DNA from: Vicingaceae bacterium
GTDB lineage: Bacteria > Bacteroidota > Bacteroidia > Flavobacteriales_E > Vicingaceae
Assembly: GCA_029210015.1 (NCBI GenBank)
Contig: JARGOE010000008.1
Location: forward strand, 1-45,199
Direction of reading: 5' to 3'
DNA: 45,199 nucleotides
Part shown: positions 38,001-45,199 of the stretch, in pieces
How positions within the stretch are numbered: the first letter of the stretch is position 1
Layout: every line of letters starts with the position of its first letter
Position numbers and translations under genes: made by a program
The notes under the pieces: model-generated
Databases searched by the model: none
What the model was told of the DNA's origin: nothing
What the model saw: only the letters and a program-made list of their open reading frames with translations

Positions 38001-39425
38001 CTATAAGTCCTTCAATTTCTCTTCAGCTTTAGCTTTATAAAAACCATTTTCAGCAACAATTTGTTGTAACAGCTTTTTGGCTTTTTCTGTTTGTTTTAAC
38101 TCAATTAAAGTTAATGCTTTGTACCATTTTGCCTCTTGGTTAAATTCAGTATTTTTATTGCTTAACACCTTATCTAAACTCTTAAGTGCCTCGGTATCTT
38201 TATCTAAATGGTAATAGCTTAAACCTCCATAAAACAAACCATTTACTTCATCTGGGTGTTGTTTTAAAATAACATTAAACTCATCTAATGCCATCACATA
38301 ATTTTTAGCTTTATAGTAACTCATAGCTTTTTCTAAAGTTGCTTTATAAGTTATTTCAACTTTTTCTTCAGCTCGCTCTTTTTCAGCTTTTTTCATGTCC
38401 TCTTCACTTGCATAACCTGCAGATACTGATTCTGTTTTAGTTTCAACTACTTGGTTCATATCAAATTCTCTTTGATACTCTTCAATGTAGTTAACTACTT
38501 TATGATCACTTAATGTTATGGTACTTCTATATTCTTTAGCAGCTTCCACTTCTTCGGTTAATTCAGCATCCATAATTACTGCATTATCAGTATAAGCTGG
38601 AGCACTTGCCTTAGCTCTGCTTTTAAAAGCTCCTTTTTTAGACTTAGACTTAGACTTACGCGCATCTTTAGATTTATCTCGTTTATTAGAATTATCTAAA
38701 TTCTTATTTAAACCATCTTTATCAACCTCTTGTTGTACACTTCCAACAGTAGTTACAGCACTTAACTTTGGACTATTTGAAGCTCCTTGATTATTCTTTT
38801 GCTCTTGAACTCTATTATTACCTGTAGCCTCAAATTCAATTGATTCCTCCTCCATTTCATCAACTGCAATTACAACATCATCCATAAAAGCATCTTCACT
38901 TTCCTCAGCATCTTCAACACTTATTATTTCTGGCTCTGCAGAACCATTTATTGAGTTTCCAAATGTTTCTCCATTTGCAAAGGTATTATCTGTTAACACT
39001 TCTTCTAATTTTTCTTCATTAGGTGCAATAGCATCTATTTCTTTTTCCGCTACTTGTATCTCTTCATTCGTAATTGCTAAGTTCCCTTCAGAATCAACTG
39101 TTTCTTGGAAAAAATCAAACGTAAAATAACTTCCAAAAACTATAATTAATAAAGATGCCGCAACCATTAAATTACGCATTAATGGTGCTTTTGTTTGTCC
39201 TGTTCTTACCCGCTGATCTATCTGATTATCTATAGCAAAAAGCATGGAAGAATTTTCGGCATATTTCATTCCTGCCAAAGCATCGGTACATAATTCGCAA
39301 TCAAGCATATGCTTTTCAACTTCATGTAATTCTTTTACAGAAAGTTGATGATTAATATACCTAAGCATAGTTTCTTTCGAGATGCAAGTCGTGTTTGAAA
39401 ATATGTGGTTATGTAATTCTTTCAT
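38001..39425 (-). CDS. Transmembrane anti-sigma factor with zinc-binding N-terminus and C-terminal TPR region
   Basis: VEKHMLDCELCTDALAG (HxxxCxxC), TM NLMVAASLLIIVFGSYFTFDFF, acidic then KS-rich linker, TPR-like YYKAKNYVMALDEFNVILKQHPDEVNGLFYGGLSYYHL. Confidence 0.85.
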   Translation of the reverse strand: MKELHNHIFSNTTCISKETMLRYINHQLSVKELHEVEKHMLDCELCTDALAGMKYAENSSMLFAIDNQIDQRVRTGQTKAPLMRNLMVAASLLIIVFGSYFTFDFFQETVDSEGNLAITNEEIQVAEKEIDAIAPNEEKLEEVLTDNTFANGETFGNSINGSAEPEIISVEDAEESEDAFMDDVVIAVDEMEEESIEFEATGNNRVQEQKNNQGASNSPKLSAVTTVGSVQQEVDKDGLNKNLDNSNKRDKSKDARKSKSKSKKGAFKSRAKASAPAYTDNAVIMDAELTEEVEAAKEYRSTITLSDHKVVNYIEEYQREFDMNQVVETKTESVSAGYASEEDMKKAEKERAEEKVEITYKATLEKAMSYYKAKNYVMALDEFNVILKQHPDEVNGLFYGGLSYYHLDKDTEALKSLDKVLSNKNTEFNQEAKWYKALTLIELKQTEKAKKLLQQIVAENGFYKAKAEEKLKDL

Positions 39426-39436
39426 TTTAATTTTGT

Positions 39437-40018
39437 TTAAGCCGACATTAAGTTGGCTAAATTCCTTTTCCCATTTTGTATATAACTTTTTACTTTTTTA
39501 ATATCATACCCTGTAATATCCGCTACTTCATTGTAACACTTTTCTTCTATATAAAACAACTCAATACAAATGCGTTGTTCATCTTTTAAATGAGTCATAG
39601 CTTCTTCTAACTTTGTCAACTTCACTTCTTTTTCTTCCTGATCATGAACCTCAAATGGTGCTGCAAAAGTTTCTTCATGCTGATAAGTAGCTTCATATTC
39701 ATTAACCCTTTTTTGTTTAGTTTGCTCTTTTCTTAAAAACATTAAACAATGGTTACGAGCCACACTATGCAACCAACTTTTAAAATTGGCAATGTCATGT
39801 TTCTTTAAATCCTCTAATAGGTTTTCAAAAATCTGTAACACGGCATCTTTAGCTTCTTCTTCATTTTTTAAGTATTTAAGGCAAACACCATAAACCAAGT
39901 GAGAGTATCTTTTGTATAACTCTCCCACCAACTCATTATCACCCTTACTTTTATAAGCAGCGATTAATTCGTTGTCGGTTAATGATTGTATGTTTTTTGC
40001 CTTAAATAATCTCATCAA
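39437..40018 (-). CDS. ECF-type RNA polymerase sigma-70 factor
   Basis: LYKRYSHLVYGVCLKYLKNEEEAKDAVLQIFENLLEDLKKHDIANFKSWLHSVARNHCLMFLRK; region 4 IELFYIEEKCYNEVADITGYDIKKVKSYIQNGKRNL. Confidence 0.95.
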   Translation of the reverse strand: MMRLFKAKNIQSLTDNELIAAYKSKGDNELVGELYKRYSHLVYGVCLKYLKNEEEAKDAVLQIFENLLEDLKKHDIANFKSWLHSVARNHCLMFLRKEQTKQKRVNEYEATYQHEETFAAPFEVHDQEEKEVKLTKLEEAMTHLKDEQRICIELFYIEEKCYNEVADITGYDIKKVKSYIQNGKRNLANLMSA

Positions 40019-40023
40019 TATGC

Positions 40024-40734
40024 TTATTGATATTCTTGTGCTAAATCAAAATAACTTTTAGTTTCAGTAACAATAACTCCACCTGAAAGGTCACCATACC
40101 TAGCAGGCACACCACCAGTATAAACTTTAATACTTCCTATAGCCTGCCCTGGTATTCCGATACCTCCAGTAATTGACTTCATTCCATCAGTAATAAACTG
40201 AGTAGCTTGAGGACGACTACCTCTTACATAAACATCTCTACCATTAGGTGCAACTGTAACTCCTTCAATTTTGTTAAGCATTTCTGTAGGGTTATGTATA
40301 TTCGGATCATTTTTCAACATTTTTGCAGTGAGCATTTTTACATGGGGTTCATCTGGATCAATTAAAGGAATTTCATGAATAACTTCAATAAACACAAACT
40401 CATCAATTTCAGTAGCAGCCGTCTCCATATCAATGTTAACATAACTTATTTTATCTGATGTTACCTGTACATTATGTATTTTCATTGGTGCATAACCTGT
40501 CATTTTTGCAACAATAGTATAAACACCTGAATTTAAAGGTTTAATGGTATATTTACCATCAAAATCAGCTGCATCGCCAACTAAGTTTCCTCCTAATTCA
40601 ATATAAACAGAAACATTCCAAATTGGTTTGCCTGTTTCCTTATCTTTGATAATTCCCTTAACCTCTCCTGTTTGAGCTATTATGCTAGACATAACAAAGG
40701 TTAGAAGGATTAGTGTTGTAGTAAGTTTTTTCAT
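40024..40734 (-). CDS. Carboxypeptidase-regulatory-like domain plus TonB-dependent receptor plug domain, no beta-barrel
   Basis: Signal peptide; GEVKGIIKDKETGKPIWNVSVYIELGGNLVGDAADFDGKYTIKPLNSGVYTIVAKMTGY; plug EMLNKIEGVTVAPNGRDVYVRGSRPQATQFITDGMKSITGGIGIPGQAIGSIKVYTGGVPARYGDLSGGVIVTETKSYFD then stop. Confidence 0.88.
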   Translation of the reverse strand: MKKLTTTLILLTFVMSSIIAQTGEVKGIIKDKETGKPIWNVSVYIELGGNLVGDAADFDGKYTIKPLNSGVYTIVAKMTGYAPMKIHNVQVTSDKISYVNIDMETAATEIDEFVFIEVIHEIPLIDPDEPHVKMLTAKMLKNDPNIHNPTEMLNKIEGVTVAPNGRDVYVRGSRPQATQFITDGMKSITGGIGIPGQAIGSIKVYTGGVPARYGDLSGGVIVTETKSYFDLAQEYQ

Positions 40735-40946
40735 CTTTTCTAAAGTTTTAAATTAAACAAATAATTAGCAATTGCTTTTTAAATTTTAAGAATATTCGTT
40801 AGTTAGATGCAAACAACATTCAAATTCCATAAAAATTTAACTACTTTAATTTATTTATCATAAAATTCAACCGTTTATCATATTATTTATGCCAGTTGAT
40901 TTATTTATTTTTACTTTAGATGTTAAGATAACGTAAATTTCATAAA

Positions 40947-43004
40947 ATGAACATATTAAATAAAACTATACTTGGTTTAACTGCTGCAACAATTACTATT
41001 GCTTGTGGAGGAAATACTGAAGAAACAGTACAAACTGAAGAAACAAAAATAACTACACCCGCTTTTGATTTAAGCCAAATTGATTCAACTATTAATCCGT
41101 GTGAAGATTTTGAGCAATTTGCAGTTGGTAATTGGTTAAAAAACAATCCAGTGCCTGAGTCTGAAAGTAGATGGGGTAGTTTTAGTGTTGTTCATGAAGG
41201 AAATGAAATTAAGTTAAGAGAAATTGTAGAGAATGCAGCTAAAGAAAAAGCTAAAAAAGGTACTCCTCTTCAACAAGTTGGTGATTTCTATACTTCAGCT
41301 TTAGATTCTACTACTGTCAATGAATTAGGTATTAAACCTATTCAGCCAATGCTTGACAAAATTGATGGTGTTACTAACACTCAGGAATTAGTTGAAATGA
41401 TGGCCGAAACAAGAAAGTATGGTTCAGGTTCTATATTTGGATTTTACGTTCACATTGATACCAAAAATAGTACTCAATATGTTACTTACTTATCTCAAGG
41501 AGGTTTAGGATTACCTGGAAAATCATTCTATACTCCTAAAGATGAAAGAGGAGAAAATATATTAATGGAATATGAAAAACATATTGCGACACTTTTCACC
41601 TTAGCAGGCACAGAAGAAAATGAAGCTAATACTATGGCAAAACAAGTTATAGAAATTGAATCTAACTTGGCTGCTAACTCAATGAGCAGAACTGAAAGAA
41701 GAGACCCAAACAAAACATATAACAAAATGAGTCTTGAAGATTTACAAAAATTAAGCTCAACTATTAATTGGGAAGGATTTTTCGCTGCTGCAGAATTAAA
41801 AGGTTTTGATGATGTTGTTGTAAAACAGCCTGATTTCTTAAAGAATTTAGATAACGCTTTTAAAGCATATCCAATTGAAAATTGGAAAACTTATATGAAA
41901 TGGCATTTATTAAATGACATGGCTGGGAACTTAAGTATTGAATTTGAAAAGCAAGCATTTGACTTTTATGCTACTACAATGAGAGGTACTAAAGAAATGA
42001 AGCCAAGGTGGAAAAGAGCTTTGTCTAAATCTAACGGTACAGTTGGTGAACAAATTGGAAAACTATTTGTTGAAAAACACTTTCCTGAATCATCAAAACA
42101 AAAAGTGCTAGATTTAATTAGTAACATTAATAAAGTATTTAAAGAAAGAGTTCAGAAGTTAGAATGGATGGGAGAAGAAACTAAAGCTAAAGCTTTAGAT
42201 AAATTAAGCAAGTTCACTTACAAAATTGGTTATCCTGATAAATGGGAAAATTATAGTTCTGTAGAAATTGATTCTAAAACTTTATGTCAAAATGTAATGA
42301 ACATGAATTATTTTGAATACAAAAAGAATGTGAACAGAATTGGTAAACCAATTGATAAGGATGAATGGGGTATGACACCACAAACTATTAACGCATATTA
42401 CAATCCTACTATGAATGAGATTGTGTTCCCTGCTGCTATTTTACAACCTCCATTCTTTAGCCCAGATGCTGATGATGCTATAAATTATGGCGGAATTGGT
42501 GGTGTTATCGGACATGAATTTTCTCATGGTTTTGATGACCAAGGAAGTAAGTATGATGGTGATGGTAATTTAAATAACTGGTGGACTGAAGATGACAACT
42601 CAAAATTTAAAGAAAGAACTACTAAATTGGTAAACCAGTATGACAATTTTGAAGTTGCAGAAGGAAATCATGTTAATGGTCAAATGACATTAGGTGAAAA
42701 TATTGCAGATATTGCTGGAATTACACTTTCATATTATGCATTAGAGAAAGCAATGGAAGGTAAAAAAGACCCAATGATTGATGGTTATAACTATAAGCAA
42801 AGATTCTTCTTAGGATGGGCTCAAGTATGGCATACTAATGCAACAGAAGAATTTTTAATTAATCAAGTTAAAACAGATTACCATTCTCCTACAAGATTCA
42901 GAACAAATGGACCATTAGTAAACATGACTGAATTTAGAGAAGCTTTTGGTTGTGATCATGGTGCAATGATAGCTCCTGATAGCTTAAGGGTTATGATTTG
43001 GTAG
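40947..43004 (+). CDS. M13 family (neprilysin/PepO-like) zinc metallopeptidase, probable lipoprotein
   Basis: Lipobox-like TIACGG; NPCEDFEQFAVGNWLKNNPVPESESRWGSF; NAYYNPTMNEIVFPAAILQPPFF; GGVIGHEFSHGFDDQGSKYDGDGNLNNWW; GENIADIAGI. Confidence 0.95.
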   Translation: MNILNKTILGLTAATITIACGGNTEETVQTEETKITTPAFDLSQIDSTINPCEDFEQFAVGNWLKNNPVPESESRWGSFSVVHEGNEIKLREIVENAAKEKAKKGTPLQQVGDFYTSALDSTTVNELGIKPIQPMLDKIDGVTNTQELVEMMAETRKYGSGSIFGFYVHIDTKNSTQYVTYLSQGGLGLPGKSFYTPKDERGENILMEYEKHIATLFTLAGTEENEANTMAKQVIEIESNLAANSMSRTERRDPNKTYNKMSLEDLQKLSSTINWEGFFAAAELKGFDDVVVKQPDFLKNLDNAFKAYPIENWKTYMKWHLLNDMAGNLSIEFEKQAFDFYATTMRGTKEMKPRWKRALSKSNGTVGEQIGKLFVEKHFPESSKQKVLDLISNINKVFKERVQKLEWMGEETKAKALDKLSKFTYKIGYPDKWENYSSVEIDSKTLCQNVMNMNYFEYKKNVNRIGKPIDKDEWGMTPQTINAYYNPTMNEIVFPAAILQPPFFSPDADDAINYGGIGGVIGHEFSHGFDDQGSKYDGDGNLNNWWTEDDNSKFKERTTKLVNQYDNFEVAEGNHVNGQMTLGENIADIAGITLSYYALEKAMEGKKDPMIDGYNYKQRFFLGWAQVWHTNATEEFLINQVKTDYHSPTRFRTNGPLVNMTEFREAFGCDHGAMIAPDSLRVMIW

Positions 43005-43005
43005 C

Positions 43006-44085
43006 TTGAATTTAAAAGACGAATATAACAAAGCCTTTGTTGATGATTTAGCATTAAAATTATCAGCAAAGGCTTCTTTTTTTGACAAAAAATCTTTTGT
43101 TAAAAGCATCATTAATGATAAATGGGAGCAACGAGAACTCAAAGATAGAGTGAAGTGTATTTCCCATCAAATCAATAAGCACCTGCAGCTAACCTACAAG
43201 GATCAGATAAAAATTTTATCTGAAGTTGCTTTACATTATAAAGGTTTACCAGCATTTGTATTTCCAGATTTTGTAGAACAATTTGGTTTAAACGATTTTA
43301 CTACATCCATAAATGCAATGGAAATTTTCACACAACAATCTACCGCTGAATTTGCTATTCGCCCTTTTATTGAAAAGCATCCTGACAAATCAATGAAGCA
43401 AATGATTCTTTGGAGTAAAAGTAAAAACCATCACTTAAGAAGGTTATCATCTGAAGGATGTAGACCCAGGCTTCCGTGGGCTTCTCCTTTAAGGGAGTTT
43501 ATTAACGACCCTTCACCTTGTTTACCAATTTTAGAAAATTTAAAAAATGATGACTCTGAATATGTTAGAAAAAGTGTAGCTAATCATTTAAATGATATCT
43601 CCAAAGACCATCCAGAGATCGTCTTAAATTTTGGCAATAATTGGCACGGTAAATCTTCCAACACAAATTGGATAGTTAAGCATGCTTTAAGAACACTATT
43701 GAAAAAAGGAGATAAAAAAGCATTGGCAATATTTGGTTTGAATGATGCTAATGAATTAGAAGTTGAGAATCTTAAACTTTCTCATAAAGAAATAAAAATT
43801 GGTGACTTTCTATTTTTTAATTTTGATGTAGTTAATCAATCTATAAAAGAAAGAGCCACTCGCTTAGAATATAAAGTTGACTATGTAAAAGCTAGTGGAA
43901 TTAGATCAAGTAAAGTTTTTCAAATATCAGAATTCACTATAAAAGCAAATAGCTATAAAACATTTAAACGAAAACAATGGTTTAAGCAACTCTCAACAAG
44001 AGTTCATTATCCGGGAATACATAAAATAACTTTAATAATAAATGGAGAGGAAAAAAGCAGTATCGAATTAGAATTAAAACCCTAG
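43006..44085 (+). CDS. DNA alkylation repair protein, AlkC-like HEAT-repeat glycosylase with C-terminal Ig-like region
   Basis: [73 protein letters not shown]...[16 protein letters not shown]-terminal beta-rich about 100 aa. TTG start. Confidence 0.85.
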   Translation: MNLKDEYNKAFVDDLALKLSAKASFFDKKSFVKSIINDKWEQRELKDRVKCISHQINKHLQLTYKDQIKILSEVALHYKGLPAFVFPDFVEQFGLNDFTTSINAMEIFTQQSTAEFAIRPFIEKHPDKSMKQMILWSKSKNHHLRRLSSEGCRPRLPWASPLREFINDPSPCLPILENLKNDDSEYVRKSVANHLNDISKDHPEIVLNFGNNWHGKSSNTNWIVKHALRTLLKKGDKKALAIFGLNDANELEVENLKLSHKEIKIGDFLFFNFDVVNQSIKERATRLEYKVDYVKASGIRSSKVFQISEFTIKANSYKTFKRKQWFKQLSTRVHYPGIHKITLIINGEEKSSIELELKP

Positions 44086-45071
44086 CTGTTAATTTTTGCC
44101 CAAAGTAAATCTTTCAATTCTACTAAACCTTGTTGCGCAACTGAAGAAATAAATAGACTCTCAACCTCAGGTAATTCTTTTTTAATCTCTTCCTTTAACT
44201 CATCATCAAGCATATCAGATTTTGATATGGCTAAGATTCTTTCTTTATCTAATAATTCTGGGTTATACAACTCAAGCTCATTTAGTAGAGTCATATATTC
44301 TTTCTTAATATCATCACTATCTGCGGGAACCAAAAATAATAAAGCAGCATTTCTTTCAATGTGCCTTAAAAATCTTAAACCTAAACCTTTCCCTTCACTA
44401 GCACCCTCAATAATTCCAGGAATATCAGCCATTACAAACGATCGATGATCACGGTACTCTACAATTCCTAAGTTAGGAACCAATGTAGTAAATGGGTAAT
44501 TTGCAATTTCAGGTTTAGCAGCACTAACTACTGAAAGCAAAGTAGATTTACCTGCATTCGGAAAACCAACTAAACCAACATCAGCTAAAACTTTTAATTC
44601 TAAAATTTTAGACTCTTCAATATAAGGTTCTCCAGACTGCGCATATCTTGGCGTCTGATTAGTTGATGATTTAAAATGATCATTTCCTAATCCTCCTCTT
44701 CCTCCTTTAACCAAGATAAATTCTTCACCCTCTTGAGTTATCTCAAAAAGAACCTCACCAGTTTCTACATCTTTTGCAACTGTTCCTAAAGGCACTTCAA
44801 CATAAACATCTTCTCCATCTTTACCAGAACTTCTAGATGCACCCCCATGACCTCCATGACCTGCCCTAATATGTCTTTTGTATTTTAAATGTAATAAAGT
44901 CCAAAGATTTTTGTTTCCCCTAATAATAACATGGCCACCCCTACCTCCATCGCCTCCATCTGGCCCACCTAAAGCAGTCCAGTTGTCTCTATGCATATGC
45001 GTGGAACCAGAACCTCCATTACCTGAACGACAGTGGATTTTTACGTAATCAATAAAATTACTATTAGACAT
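44082..45071 (-). CDS. obgE: GTPase ObgE/CgtA
   Basis: [111 protein letters not shown]. Confidence 0.98.
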   Translation of the reverse strand: MSNSNFIDYVKIHCRSGNGGSGSTHMHRDNWTALGGPDGGDGGRGGHVIIRGNKNLWTLLHLKYKRHIRAGHGGHGGASRSSGKDGEDVYVEVPLGTVAKDVETGEVLFEITQEGEEFILVKGGRGGLGNDHFKSSTNQTPRYAQSGEPYIEESKILELKVLADVGLVGFPNAGKSTLLSVVSAAKPEIANYPFTTLVPNLGIVEYRDHRSFVMADIPGIIEGASEGKGLGLRFLRHIERNAALLFLVPADSDDIKKEYMTLLNELELYNPELLDKERILAISKSDMLDDELKEEIKKELPEVESLFISSVAQQGLVELKDLLWAKINS

Positions 45072-45094
45072 TTTATGTTAGTTAGATAAGAATT

Positions 45095-45199
45095 TTACAA
45101 GGAAACCTTATGCACATCAATAGCAGTACAGAGACGATTAAATATTTCATCTATTGAACCAACACCATCAATTTTCTCAAATTTATTTTGAGCGGAATA
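45095..45199 (-). CDS. adk: Probable adenylate kinase, C-terminal fragment (truncated by window edge)
   Basis: Own translation: ...YSAQNKFEKIDGVGSIDEIFNRLCTAIDVHKVSL*; matches the usual Adk C-terminus and lies just upstream of obgE. Confidence 0.65.
   Translation of the reverse strand, partial: YSAQNKFEKIDGVGSIDEIFNRLCTAIDVHKVSL

Noticed and set aside
38637-38660. agactt tandem repeat as a stand-alone regulatory repeat
   Set aside because: Lies in frame inside the anti-sigma coding linker (KSKSK), so it is explained by coding; kept only as a possible length-variable site.
40024-40734. Plug protein as a frameshifted SusC/TonB receptor pseudogene
   Set aside because: Clean stop followed 5 bp later by the sigma ATG; no remnant barrel sequence on either side.
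1-45199. CRISPR array, transposon, integrase or prophage
   Set aside because: No regularly spaced long direct repeats, transposase, integrase or phage structural motifs were seen. The tRNA-Val has no integrase beside it.

Overview
AT-rich chromosomal window from a Bacteroidota (Flavobacteriales-like) genome. This rests on two T9SS type A C-terminal sorting domains, TAnnTTTG-type promoter candidates and Bacteroidota-style gene families. About 1-15 kb and 34-45 kb are mostly housekeeping genes: partial alaS, an M23 peptidase, an acyltransferase, a LysM glucosaminidase, a PLP deaminase, hutU, two divergent T9SS cargo genes, pheT, tRNA-Val, galE, rdgB, ddl, an ECF sigma/anti-sigma unit, an M13 peptidase, an AlkC-like glycosylase, obgE and partial adk. 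About 14-34 kb is an accessory surface-glycan locus. It has a Wzx-type flippase, at least five glycosyltransferases, three methyltransferases, a TM-methyltransferase-GT2 fusion, a HisH/HisF2/WbpG-type acetamidino-modification trio and an NDP-sugar epimerase. It also has a transglutaminase-like membrane protein, an SGNH-like protein and two tandem paralogous multi-pass membrane proteins that may be an undescribed polymerase or GT-C family. The best candidates for follow-up are the tandem paralogs with the SGNH gene, the transglutaminase-like gene inside the glycan operon, the acetamidino trio lacking local sugar-nucleotide genes, and a plug-only TonB-receptor-like protein encoded with an ECF sigma/anti-sigma pair. 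All family names come from reading motifs by eye; no database search was run.
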